Below are positions 1-10,700 of a stretch of 64,000 nt of DNA, piece by piece. The position numbers and the translations under genes were made by a program. Position 1 is the first letter of the stretch. Each line of letters opens with the position of its first letter. The notes under the pieces are model-generated. The model was given only the letters and a program-made list of their open reading frames with translations. It did no database searches and had not been told where the DNA came from. This DNA is from Propionigenium maris DSM 9537 (GTDB lineage: Bacteria; Fusobacteriota; Fusobacteriia; Fusobacteriales; Fusobacteriaceae), in the NCBI RefSeq assembly GCF_027925155.1, contig NZ_BSDY01000003.1:95072-159071 (forward strand), read 5' to 3'.

Positions 1-1
1 G

Positions 2-3000
2 ATCACATATAGCTTTACCGTTAAAAACACTGGTAATACTACTCTTACTGCTGTCACTGTTACAGATCCTAAGATCTCAGCTCCTATTACCCTGGATAAG
101 GCAACGCTACTTCCTGGGGATACTGCTACTGGAACTGGAGAGTATACTGTCACTCAGCAGGACGTAGATGCCGGTAAGGTTGACAATACCGCTACATTCA
201 CCGGTACCGATCCTAAGGGTGGTAAGGTCACTGAAAAAGATACTGTTTCCGCTAAGGGACAGGTTACTGCTGACTTTACCGTTACCAACACTCCTGTAAT
301 AAACGATAAGGATAGTAGTTTCGTGGTAAATAAATACACCAAGGTGGGGGATATCGTTACATATACCCTTACCCTTAAAAATACCGGTAACGCTACCCTT
401 AAGGACATTGTCGTTACCGATACAAACAACACTACTGGAATCACAATGGATAAAGATACATTACTTCCTGGGGATACTGCCACTGGTACAGTAACGCATA
501 AAGTTACACAGGCTGATATCGATGTCGGTACCATCGTTAATCCGGCGAACTTCACTGCTAAGGATTCCAAGGATGTTGCTCTTCCTACAAAGGAAGCTAC
601 GGCTACTGTTAATGGAAAAGCTATAGTAGACCTCTCCATAGAAAAAGCTGTAACCGATGAGAGTGGAGATGGAAAGGCTCAGGATAGGGAGATGCTGACA
701 TACACAATAATAGTAAAAAACAACTCAAACATTACAGTAACGAATTCTAAACTAACAGACACTCTGTCATCCAAGTTCTTCAATGGACAGACCCCTAAGA
801 ATCTGGAGGTAAAGGGAGCCTCCACTCAGGGAAGCTTAAAAAATGGTATTACTCTGGACAAGATAGCAGTAGGTCACTCTGTAAAAGTAACCTTCCAGAT
901 GAAAGCTGTCTATCCGGCCGGGACTATCTCTGGAGATAGGGTGGATAACATAGCTACTGTAATCTATGAGGGTAAGAATATAGATTCCAATAAGGTTAGC
1001 CTTCCAGTTGAAGAGCTCTCTCTTGTTGATCTGGACATTAAGCTAGATGTTAAAGACCTGGGAGGAAAGGGAACTACAAAGGGAGACGGAGTAGTTGAAG
1101 ACGGAGAGTCTGCTGAATATACAATCTCTGTAACCAATAATAGTAGTGTAGATGCTGAGAATGTAAGAGTAATCGACCCTTATAAGGAACTCTTCCTCTA
1201 CAAGGACAACTCATACAGCTATCTTTCTCTTGAGGACGGAATAACCTCTGCAAAGGATCTGGGAGAAGGAATAGTTATTCCAAGGGTAAAAGCCGGGGAA
1301 ACTATTAAATTAAAGTTCCAGGTGGAGTTTGCCTATAAGGGAAGGGAGGTCTATGAGGGGGATACTATACCTAACCAGGCATATCTCTCCTTTGAACAAA
1401 ATCAAGATCCTAGAAGGAGAAGCCTCTTCCAAATCAGCAGTTTAGCAGCTACAACGGATCAAAAGAAGGACTCTAATGTTGTAGTTCTTAATGTTGCAGA
1501 GCCAAGCTATACCCTTACAAAAACTATCAGAGGTAAGCAAACTACCTTCTACCCTGGAGACACAGTTGTCTATGATATTCAGCTGACAAACAACTCCACA
1601 GTTATAGGAAGAGATGTAAAAATACAGGACAGGGTCAGCCAGATCAAAGCCTTTGAGAGCTGGGATTGGAGAAGGGAAGAAGTCAAGGACTCTGAATCTC
1701 TTCTAAAAACAGAAATAAGAAGGGACCTTTTTGAAACAGGTCTTATTATTAATCCTGGAGAAACTAAGAATTATACCCTTGTAGGAAAGCTTAAGAGCGA
1801 CCTCAAAAAGGGAGATGTTACAAATACAGCAGAGGCAGGAAAAAATCTGGAGATTAAAGCTGAAGCTACGCTAAAGGTAGAGGAAGCTGATATCAAGATA
1901 GAGAAGAGTGTCAAAAAAAGATGGGTTTCCATTGGTGACCTTGTGAGTTACAAGATCATTATTCAGAACCTTTCAGCCTCAGAAAGCAGCGTGTTGAGAG
2001 ATGTAAGGATAGTGGATATCCTTCCTCCTGGGTTCAAGTATGCTGAAAATTCCGGAAAAATCGATGGTAAGAAGGTCCAGGTAGAGAATAAGGGACGTAC
2101 TGTGTACTTTAAGGGACTTACCCTAACTGGAAAAAAAGAACTGGAGATAAACTATATCCTCCGTGTGGGAACCGGTGTAAAGCCTGGGACCTATGTTAAT
2201 AAAGCCTGGACCGAGACTTCTGGTGATAGAAAGGCATCCAAGGTAGCTGAAGCTAAGGTAGAGGTAATAAACGATCCTCTATTCAACAGTACCGTTATAA
2301 TCGGAAAGGTCTTCCATGACAGAGACGGAGACGGATGGCAGGATGATGCTACAGCGAAAAGGATTAAGGTTAAAACCCTTACAAATCAGGCTAACTACTC
2401 AGGTGGCTTTATGGAAAAGGATGGAGAAAGATGGAGTATCTCACAAGATGATAATGAGATCATCCTTGGAGACCTTAACGGAAAGATTTCAGAAGATTCA
2501 ACTGCAAATACCATAATGTTAAAAAGGGGGATCATTAACCCTAAAATTCCTGGAGATATTGTAGTTTCTACTAAGAAAGGAACTACTATAACCTTAAAGG
2601 GAAGTGGTGAAGTTATTAAATCCTATAAAGGTAGCGTTAAAAAGGGACTCTCTGGAGAAGAGATAGCTGTCAGCAGAAAGATAGTTAAAAACCCTAGCTA
2701 CAGAGAGGGCTTTAAAGATGTTAAAGGTAGGAGGAGAGTGGTTTTAAACAATATATTCGCTCCTGTATACTTTGACTCTGCATACGCCCTTATCAAGGAA
2801 AATGAAAGTGAAAAGTTAAAAAAATATATTGAAAATTTACAGCATAAGAAGAACCTCAAAATAATACTTACAGGGTACACTGATTCTCAGCATCTTACAA
2901 AGAGAGCTAAGAAAAGATACAGGAATAACCTCTATCTTTCCTTGGCCAGAGCAGAGGTCCTCAAAGAATACCTTGCAGCTAAGCTGGATATTACAGAGGA

Positions 3001-3739
3001 TATGTTTGTTGTAGAGGGGAGAGGAAGTGAAAATCCTGTGGCCAGCAACTGGACTAGTTCCGGAAGGGAACTTAACAGAAGAACTGAGATATCTATTGAA
3101 TACGATGAAGAAATCACCGAGAAGAAGCTCTATAAGATAGACAATAGCAGCTACTTTGAAGTCATTGAAATTAGAAATGAAGGGGTAAAAGAAGAGGGAA
3201 TCCCGGGAGTAAGACTGGCAACTGTAGAGGGGCTTGTTATGGAAACCGATAGATTCGGGAGATTCCACGTAGATGGAGTTGACGATATTCCTGACAGGGG
3301 TAAAAACTATATCATAAAGGTTGATAAAGCTACCCTTCCTCCAGACACTCTGTTCACCACAGAAAATCCAAGGGTAAAAACTCTTTCCAAGGTTATGGAG
3401 AAGTTTAACTTCGGAGTTAAGATGCCTGAAATGAAAAAGATCAACAAGGAAAAGATAGTTGAAATAAGAGTGGGAAGTGTCTTCTTTAAGACCAATAAAT
3501 GGGAGATTAAGGAGGATCAGATTGAAAGTTTAAACAATATTGCTGATCTCCTAAAAAAGCACAACGGAGGTACAATAATCGTTGAAGGAAATGCAGACAG
3601 CAGAGCTTCCAATGAATATAACAGAGTCCTGGCACTAAAAAGAGCTAAGACAGTAGAGGAGGAGCTGACAAAGCTCCTTGGAGAGAAGGAAGTTTCAAAG
3701 ATAACAATTATATCTCAGCTTCCAGGAGGTGAGATGTAA
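2..3739 (+). CDS. DUF11-repeat surface protein with two OmpA-like domains (5'-partial)
   Basis: The frame is open from base 2, so the gene begins left of the window and the GTG at 323 is internal. From left to right it has about six DUF11-type beta-sandwich repeats (roughly 2-2260, with recurrent LPGDTATGT and YTLTLKNTGN-like strings), a SdrD/B-like segment at about 2300 (GKVFHDRDGDGWQD, acidic and Ca-binding-like), an OmpA-like domain at about 2740-3110 (TGYTDS, LSLARAEVLKEYL, GRELNRRTEI), a carboxypeptidase-regulatory-like stretch, and a second, shorter OmpA-like domain at about 3470-3720 (VEGNADSRASNEYN). OmpA domains of this type bind peptidoglycan; DUF11 repeats form extracellular stalks. 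It is probably a cell-envelope protein linking peptidoglycan to the outside. Its last base overlaps the next start codon. The N-terminus and signal peptide are not visible. Confidence 0.85.
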   Translation: MTYSFTVKNTGNTTLTAVTVTDPKISAPITLDKATLLPGDTATGTGEYTVTQQDVDAGKVDNTATFTGTDPKGGKVTEKDTVSAKGQVTADFTVTNTPVINDKDSSFVVNKYTKVGDIVTYTLTLKNTGNATLKDIVVTDTNNTTGITMDKDTLLPGDTATGTVTHKVTQADIDVGTIVNPANFTAKDSKDVALPTKEATATVNGKAIVDLSIEKAVTDESGDGKAQDREMLTYTIIVKNNSNITVTNSKLTDTLSSKFFNGQTPKNLEVKGASTQGSLKNGITLDKIAVGHSVKVTFQMKAVYPAGTISGDRVDNIATVIYEGKNIDSNKVSLPVEELSLVDLDIKLDVKDLGGKGTTKGDGVVEDGESAEYTISVTNNSSVDAENVRVIDPYKELFLYKDNSYSYLSLEDGITSAKDLGEGIVIPRVKAGETIKLKFQVEFAYKGREVYEGDTIPNQAYLSFEQNQDPRRRSLFQISSLAATTDQKKDSNVVVLNVAEPSYTLTKTIRGKQTTFYPGDTVVYDIQLTNNSTVIGRDVKIQDRVSQIKAFESWDWRREEVKDSESLLKTEIRRDLFETGLIINPGETKNYTLVGKLKSDLKKGDVTNTAEAGKNLEIKAEATLKVEEADIKIEKSVKKRWVSIGDLVSYKIIIQNLSASESSVLRDVRIVDILPPGFKYAENSGKIDGKKVQVENKGRTVYFKGLTLTGKKELEINYILRVGTGVKPGTYVNKAWTETSGDRKASKVAEAKVEVINDPLFNSTVIIGKVFHDRDGDGWQDDATAKRIKVKTLTNQANYSGGFMEKDGERWSISQDDNEIILGDLNGKISEDSTANTIMLKRGIINPKIPGDIVVSTKKGTTITLKGSGEVIKSYKGSVKKGLSGEEIAVSRKIVKNPSYREGFKDVKGRRRVVLNNIFAPVYFDSAYALIKENESEKLKKYIENLQHKKNLKIILTGYTDSQHLTKRAKKRYRNNLYLSLARAEVLKEYLAAKLDITEDMFVVEGRGSENPVASNWTSSGRELNRRTEISIEYDEEITEKKLYKIDNSSYFEVIEIRNEGVKEEGIPGVRLATVEGLVMETDRFGRFHVDGVDDIPDRGKNYIIKVDKATLPPDTLFTTENPRVKTLSKVMEKFNFGVKMPEMKKINKEKIVEIRVGSVFFKTNKWEIKEDQIESLNNIADLLKKHNGGTIIVEGNADSRASNEYNRVLALKRAKTVEEELTKLLGEKEVSKITIISQLPGGEM

Positions 3740-6700
3740 TGAGAGAAAGAACCTATTTTAAACACTTTTTCATACTCTTTTTAATGGTTAACCTGGTAGC
3801 ACTATCTTCAGAGGAGGTCATCTTTAACCAGGGTGACCCCTCTCAAGAGGTTGGAGAAAAAGAACTCCCTTACAGCATAAGGGTAGTTACCAATGGGGAG
3901 GAAAAACCCATATCTGCAAATGACACTACCGAAGGTATGAATAGCAACAGAAGAAGCGATGTTATATATAAAAGTAGGATACAGCTGGAAAATAATGAGG
4001 GGGCTATATGGTCTGTTATAGATCCCATAGAGGTCTCTCCTAAACTTGATATCACTTCTGAAAGGGGAGAAGTTGTCCCTGAACAGGAGACATGGTTTAA
4101 GATCTACAGCAACTATGGGGAGTTTATTAAGAGGTGGGAGATTACCATTTATGAAGACAGGGAGGAGAATATCCTTGCTACCCTTAAGGGGAATAGCATA
4201 GATTTCTCAAAGGAGATACCATGGATTCCCTCAAGGGATATCTATGGCAGAGAGGAGATTTTCTATAAGTTAAAGGTCTGGGACACCGAAGGAAACTTTG
4301 ATGAAACAAAGTTGAAACCTCTTAAGGTAGTCACAAGGGAAAGATGGGAGAAGAATAGTGCTGCTGAAAAAAGAGGAGAAAGAGCTCTGAGCGGTGGGGA
4401 GGCCTTTGGAGGTAGTTCCCTTTCTATCCAAAATATACCTATAGACGCCTCAAGAGTCAGGGTTTACGGGCATGGTTTCCCAGATAAAACAAAGATCTTA
4501 ATGGGAGATAGAGAGATTCCAATAGATTCCCAGGGGAAATTTGCACTGGAGGAACACTTCTCCCCCGGTCCTCACATCCTGGATCTTAAGATTGTCAAGG
4601 ATGGGGAGGTATTTAGCTACCCACTGGAAATTACAGTACCAGACAGATACAACTTTATTGTGGGAATTGCCGACATAAAGGGAGGTAAGAACAAGGTTTC
4701 CGGAAGTGATGAGATTATCTCTAAAGATTACCATTACGATGGTTCCTCCTATACAGATGGCCGTGTAGCCTTCTACTCGAAAAACAAATATAAGAAGTAT
4801 CTTCTGACTGCTCAGATGGATACCCACGAGGAGGAGTTAAAAAATATCTTTAACAACATGGACGAAAGAGAGAACACAAGTGTTTTCAGGGACATGGAAA
4901 GAGATATGTACTACACAACCTATGGAGATGAATCCACTACCTATAGTGATGTTAATACTCAGGGAAAGTTCTACCTGAAGCTTTCATGGGATAAAAATAA
5001 CCTCCTATGGGGAAACTATAATACAGGATTTACAGGAACTGAGTTTGCCAACTATAACCGTAGCCTATACGGGGCAAAGGTAGACTTAAGAAGCAGAAAA
5101 ACAACACTATTTGGAGAGGACCGTGAGCAGTTAAAGGTATTTCTCTCTCAGCCGGGAACGGTATTTGCCCACGATTCATTCTTAGGTACAGGGGGAAGCC
5201 TCTACTACCTGAAGCATACTGATATGGTTACCGGAAGTGAAAAGATATGGGTAGAGGTCAAGGACAAGAGTACAGGCCTTGTTACTGACAATATCTATCT
5301 TACCGGCGGTGAGGATTATGAGATCGACTACTTCCAGGGAAGGGTTATCCTCTCAAGACCCCTTCTCCAGATACTTCAGGATACAGATGATACCTCAGTG
5401 ATAAAGAACGGTGCATTAGACGGCAAGGAAACATATCTGAGGGTTGATTATGAATACTATCCTGTAGGAATTGAAGATGACGACCTTTCAGGAGGTATCA
5501 GAGGGGGAAAATGGCTTACAGAAGGAATCTATACAGGGGGTACATATGTAGAGGGGAATGATAACGACCTGGACTATACCCTTAAGGGAGCTGATGTTGT
5601 TCTCAGAAAAAGTAAGGATACCTTCTTAAGAGCTGAAATTGCAGAGAGCCAGGGAAGAGAAGGGGGCAGTAAGTTCTACTCCGATGATGGTGGTATCTCC
5701 TTTAAAGAGGTAGGAAGCAGGGAAGAGGAACAGGATGGAAGAGCCTACTCCCTAAAGGGTAGAGCCAGACTTTCAGACCTTGACACTAACCTGAGCCACA
5801 ATACTATAACTGAAGGTTGGTATCGTAAAAAGGAAAGAGGATTTTCCATCTCAAGTCTTGAAGATAACAGAGAGGAAACTAACTACGGAGTCAAAACTAC
5901 CTATAAATACTCTAAAAAACTCAAGTTAAACTTCTACTACGACCGTGCTGAGAGCAGGGATGATGAGAAGGAACTACAGGAGGAGGTAGGGGCAAAGCTT
6001 CATTACAGGTTTGAAAAACTCCTTCTTAGTACTGAGCTGAAGGGAAGCAAGGAGGAGGATTCAGAGAATAAGGGAGAAGGGGTTCTCAGCGGAATCAGAG
6101 GAGAATACTTCTTTACTCCTTCCACCTCTGTCTATTCAGCCCTCCAGGGAACTCTTTATAAGAAAGAGGAATATGAAGCAAATGACATGGTAACCCTGGG
6201 TGGAAAGAGCAAGCTGGGAGATAAGCTTGGATTAAACCTGGAGTCCAGTTGGGGATCAAGGGGAGATTCGGTTTTAGGTGGCCTCGACTATGCCTTAGGA
6301 GAGAACCATGATGTCTATGTTAACTATCTCCTTTCTGAGGACAGCAGCGAGAGAAATAAAACCCTGACCTTTGGTCAGAAAGCTAAATTAAATAAAAGGT
6401 ACAGTATCTACCAGGAAAATCAATTTGTTCAGGGAGACACCAATGGAAACGGCCTTATCCAGTCCTATGGGCTTGATTTTGACGCTACTGAAAAGTTAAG
6501 AACCGGTATCTCTTATCAGCAGGGAGACCTGGATAAGGATGACGACAAGATAAAAAGAAGAAGTGTAAGCCTCTACTCGTCCTACGACGCCAGAAAGGTC
6601 TTCCTCAGAAATAAGATCGAGTATCGTAGGGACAAGGGAAGCAGTGAAAAGAAGCATCAATGGCTCACTGCCAACCGTATCAAATATGTCCTTGATAACG

Positions 6701-7275
6701 AGTGGACCTTTAAGGGAAAGGGAAACCTATCCTACACTAAGGATGAAAAGGATCACAAGGAAGACGCTAAGTTTGTAGAGCTAAGTCTGGGGTTTGCCTA
6801 CAGGCCTATATGGAACGACAGACTTAATATCCTCAGTAAGTACACCTATCTATACGACCTTCCAAGCGAGGGGCAGGATGACAGCGGCACAGATGAGAAA
6901 GCTCACATCTTTGCCATAGAGGAACTATATGATATAGATGCCCGTTGGACCATTGGAAGTAAGGTAGCTCTTAAAAAGTCTATGCTTAGAGAGGGAAGGG
7001 ATGAAGGTGAATGGTTTAGCAACACCACTGAGCTATACGCTGTTAAAGCCCTCTACCACCTTATTCAAAACTGGGATATAATGGGAGAATATCACTGGCT
7101 TATCTCAAGGGATGCTGAAGATATGTCCCAGGGATATCTCGCTTCAGTGCAGTATCATGTAAATACAAATATGAAGGTGGGAGTAGGATATAACTTTACC
7201 TCCTTTGACGACGATCTGACTCATGATGATTACGATGCTGAAGGATGGTTTATAAACCTGATCGGAAAGCTATAG
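3739..7275 (+). CDS. Large outer-membrane beta-barrel protein partnered with the DUF11/OmpA protein
   Basis: A protein of 1178 residues whose ATG shares one base with the preceding TAA, with an AGGAGGTG ribosome site at 3724, so the two genes are translationally coupled. Residues 1-25 look like a signal peptide (hydrophobic FFILFLMVNLVAL core). Residues 45-300 are beta-rich, Ig-like segments. From about residue 300 to the end the sequence alternates polar and aromatic/hydrophobic residues in short strands, and the final strand is aromatic (WFINLIGKL), as in outer-membrane barrels. A GGEDYEIDYFQGRVIL segment near residue 525 resembles large outer-membrane proteins that I recall next to DUF11/OmpA genes. 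The function is unknown; I infer an assembly or anchoring partner for its neighbour. The envelope location is fairly sure, the role is not. Confidence 0.75.
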   Translation: MRERTYFKHFFILFLMVNLVALSSEEVIFNQGDPSQEVGEKELPYSIRVVTNGEEKPISANDTTEGMNSNRRSDVIYKSRIQLENNEGAIWSVIDPIEVSPKLDITSERGEVVPEQETWFKIYSNYGEFIKRWEITIYEDREENILATLKGNSIDFSKEIPWIPSRDIYGREEIFYKLKVWDTEGNFDETKLKPLKVVTRERWEKNSAAEKRGERALSGGEAFGGSSLSIQNIPIDASRVRVYGHGFPDKTKILMGDREIPIDSQGKFALEEHFSPGPHILDLKIVKDGEVFSYPLEITVPDRYNFIVGIADIKGGKNKVSGSDEIISKDYHYDGSSYTDGRVAFYSKNKYKKYLLTAQMDTHEEELKNIFNNMDERENTSVFRDMERDMYYTTYGDESTTYSDVNTQGKFYLKLSWDKNNLLWGNYNTGFTGTEFANYNRSLYGAKVDLRSRKTTLFGEDREQLKVFLSQPGTVFAHDSFLGTGGSLYYLKHTDMVTGSEKIWVEVKDKSTGLVTDNIYLTGGEDYEIDYFQGRVILSRPLLQILQDTDDTSVIKNGALDGKETYLRVDYEYYPVGIEDDDLSGGIRGGKWLTEGIYTGGTYVEGNDNDLDYTLKGADVVLRKSKDTFLRAEIAESQGREGGSKFYSDDGGISFKEVGSREEEQDGRAYSLKGRARLSDLDTNLSHNTITEGWYRKKERGFSISSLEDNREETNYGVKTTYKYSKKLKLNFYYDRAESRDDEKELQEEVGAKLHYRFEKLLLSTELKGSKEEDSENKGEGVLSGIRGEYFFTPSTSVYSALQGTLYKKEEYEANDMVTLGGKSKLGDKLGLNLESSWGSRGDSVLGGLDYALGENHDVYVNYLLSEDSSERNKTLTFGQKAKLNKRYSIYQENQFVQGDTNGNGLIQSYGLDFDATEKLRTGISYQQGDLDKDDDKIKRRSVSLYSSYDARKVFLRNKIEYRRDKGSSEKKHQWLTANRIKYVLDNEWTFKGKGNLSYTKDEKDHKEDAKFVELSLGFAYRPIWNDRLNILSKYTYLYDLPSEGQDDSGTDEKAHIFAIEELYDIDARWTIGSKVALKKSMLREGRDEGEWFSNTTELYAVKALYHLIQNWDIMGEYHWLISRDAEDMSQGYLASVQYHVNTNMKVGVGYNFTSFDDDLTHDDYDAEGWFINLIGKL

Positions 7276-7310
7276 TTCCTAAGAAGTACAAATCTTATTT
7301 TTAAATCCAT

Positions 7311-7344
7311 AAAAAAGGTTAGAGTATTGACTCTAACCTTTTTT
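7311..7344 (+). terminator. Rho-independent terminator
   Basis: A 15-bp stem AAAAAAGGTTAGAGT / ACTCTAACCTTTTTT with a 4-base loop lies 36 bases after the beta-barrel gene and ends the surface-protein operon. Confidence 0.9.
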
Positions 7345-7748
7345 ATGGCTGGTTTATTAATTTGAAACTATTATTTTTTAAAAAATTTATAAATCTTCCT
7401 CAAATTACCAATAAAGTACAAAAGATTACATTTTTAAAATTCACTCCTCTATATTCCTGTTTTTACAGGTATTAAAATATTCAAGTTCAAGGTAAAGGGT
7501 TCAACAACTATATATTAAGTGTTATCTTCCAGACTTTATTACAGAAGTCTATAAAAAACAAAATAAATAACTTTTGTACATTTTTATAAAAAGTCATTAA
7601 AAAGTATGACATTTAGTCAAAAAAAGGAGGAGTTGTTTGAATAAATTGTATATTTGTTTGATGGGTTGCTTCTGTTTATAGATTTTTTGCCGGTGAAGGT
7701 GTTGTTCATGATGATGACGAAATAAAATTATGTATTGAGGTGAAGACT
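7345..7748 (+). other. A+T-rich leader region before the TPR gene
   Basis: There is no convincing gene. An AAGGAGGAG ribosome-site-like string at 7624-7632 precedes a TTG (7637) that opens only a 14-codon frame ending with TAG at 7679, with a lipobox-like LMGC. The TPR frame itself is open back to a TGA at 7659 but has no start codon with a ribosome site in that stretch. Either a leader peptide or a decayed upstream end is possible. Confidence 0.4.
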
Positions 7749-10700
7749 ATGAAAAACTTTATTATGTTAGGGGAGTCTAAGGATAAATTTGAAGAACATA
7801 TGAGGGAGACAATAAAGGAATCCATAGAGGAAGTTAAAAAATATATGGAGGAAAATACAGATAAAAAAGTGGAAAAAATAAAAAAGGAATTGGAAAACCT
7901 GCTTTATTTGAATAATATAAACGTCAAGATAATAGATATAGGGATAGTCAAATTGCCCAAGGAAAGGGTCAGGCTGTTTGAAGAGTTGATTTCAGAGATA
8001 GAACAAAAAGATGAACTATCTCATGAAGATAAGAAAATTTTAAAATCTAAAATTTATATTAATATGGGTAGTTCTCACAGGGATTTAAGAAAATATAAGA
8101 AAGCTGTTGAGACATACAAAAAATCTATCGATATATCACCCTATAATGATATAGCTTATATTGAATTAGGGGCTGCATATGGTAATCTAAATAAATACCA
8201 TGAGGCTATTGAGGCGTATAAGGAAGCTATTAAAATAAACCCTGACAATGATGAGGTATATATCAATTTAGGAGCTGCATACTATAACCTGAATAGATAT
8301 AATGAGGCTATAGGGGTATATGAAAAAGTTATCCAAAAAACTTCCGACAACCATGAGGTATATGTTCATTTGGGTTCTGCCTACGACAGTTTAAATAAAT
8401 ATCAGGAAGCTGTGAAAGCATATAGGGAAGCTATCAAAATAAATCCCAATAATGATGAGGTATATATCAATTTAGGGGCTGCATATCATAACTTAAATAG
8501 ATATGATAAAGCTATTGAGGTGTATAGGGAAGCTGTTAAGATAAATCCCAATAATGACAGAGGATACATTAATTTGGGATTTGCTTATGTTAATTCAAAT
8601 AAGTTTAAAGAGGCTGTGGAAGCTTGTAAAAATGCCATTGAAATAGACCCTCATAATGATGGGGTCTATGCTCACCTGGGTTATGCTTACTATAATTTAA
8701 ATAAATATGAGGAAGCTATTGAAGCATGTAAAGGTGCTATTGAGGTAAACCCATCAAATGACGGTGCCTATGCAAGTTTAGGGTATATCTATAACAGTTT
8801 AGACAGACATGAAGAAGCGTTGGAAGCATGTAATAATGCCATTGAACTAAATCCAGATAATGATATGGCCTATGCAGGTTTAGGGTATGTCCATGGGAGA
8901 TTAAATAGATATGAGGAGGCCATTGAGGCATCTAATAATGCCATTAAATTAAACCCATCAAATGACAACGCCTATGCCAACTTAGGTTATGCCTATGGCA
9001 GATTAAATAAATATGACGAAGCCATTGAGGCGTGTAATAATGCCATTAAATTAAATCCATCAAATGCCGTTGCACATGCTAACTTAGGTTATGCCTATAG
9101 TAGGTTAAGTAGATATGAGGAGGCCATTGAGGCATATGGAGAAGCTATTAAACTTAACCCAGATAATGGTGAGGTATATGTAAGTTTGGGATACATCTAC
9201 AGGAATTTGAACAGATATGAGAAAGCTATTGAAGCGTATAATAAAACTATTGAAATAGATACAGCCAACGATATAACCTATGCTAACTTAGGATATGTGT
9301 ATAGTAAGCTGAATAGATATGAGGAAGCTATTGAAGCGTGTGAAAGATCTATTGAACTAAATCCCAACAATGATATGGACTATGCTAACTTGGGGTATAT
9401 CTATGGTAGGTTAAATAGATATGAGGAGGCTATTGAGGCATGTGAAAGATCTATTGAACTGAATCCAGATAATGATGCGGCCTATGCTAACTTAGGTTAT
9501 GCCCATGGTAGGTTAAATAACTATGAAGAGGCCATTGGGGCATGTAATAATGCTGTCAAATTAAATCCGGATAACGACCTAGCATACGCTAGCTTAGGGT
9601 ATATCTACGGAAAATTAGATAAATATGATGAAACCATCAAAGCATGTAATGATGCCATTAGATTAAATCCATCTAACGCTACTGCATATGCTGATCTAGG
9701 AAACGCCTATGACAAGCTAGAAAGATATGAGGAAGCTGTAGTTGCTTATAAGGAAGCTGTTAAAATAAACCCTCATAGTAATGTTTATTCTAGTCTGGGA
9801 AGGGCTTGTGACAAACTAGAAAGATATGAGGAAACTGTGGAGGCGTATGAAGAAGCTGTTAAACTTAACCCTGATAGCGATGTTTATGCCGACCTGGGAA
9901 GGGCTTGTGACAAGCTAGAAAGATATGAGGAAACTGTGGAAGCATATAAGGAAGCTATAAAAATAAATCCTGATAGCAATGTTTATGTCGACCTAGGAAG
10001 GGCTTGTGACAAGCTAGAAAGATATGAAGAGGCTGTGGAAGCATATAGGGAGGCTATTAAATTAGATCCTGACAATGATAATATATATGCTGATCTAGGA
10101 AGGGCTTATGGATATTTAAATAGATATGAGGAAGCCATCAAAGCTTGTGAAGAGGCAATTAAACTAAATCAGGATAATGATGCAGCCTATGCAAGTTTAG
10201 GATATATTTATAGTAAATTAAATGAGTATGATAAAGCTACCGAGGCTTGCGAAAGATCTATAGAATTAAACCCAGACAATGATATGGCCTATGCAGATTT
10301 AGGATATATCTATGGGAAGTTCAATAAATTTAATGACGCCATAGAGGCATGTAAAAAATCTATAGAATTAAACCCAGATAACAATATGGCATACAGTAAC
10401 TTAGAGGCTGTTTATGACAGTTTGAAGAAATACCAGGAAGCTATTGTATCATTTAAAAAACCCCATAAAGAATCCGGCAAAGCAAGCAAAAAGTCTGCTG
10501 AAGTAGATTCCGCCAATAATTCTCAAAGTACTAATTTAGAAGTGGTACCAGCCTCTTCAGATAAAGTTAGAGAATCCATGGAATCAGAAGAGGTGCCTGA
10601 AAGAATAAAAACAGATAGTGACTCCACAGACCATCGACTTTTCTCTGAAAGGGTAGAGGAAGACGAGGATGAGGTTCTTATTAGGTCATATAAAAAAGCT

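Noticed and set aside
323..325. GTG as the start of the DUF11/OmpA protein
   Set aside because: The frame is open to the left edge with continuous DUF11 repeats and there is no ribosome site, so the gene is 5'-partial.
8100..10450. CRISPR-like or tandem DNA repeat array
   Set aside because: The 102-base periodicity is the coding signature of 34-residue TPR units in one open frame; there are no spacers.
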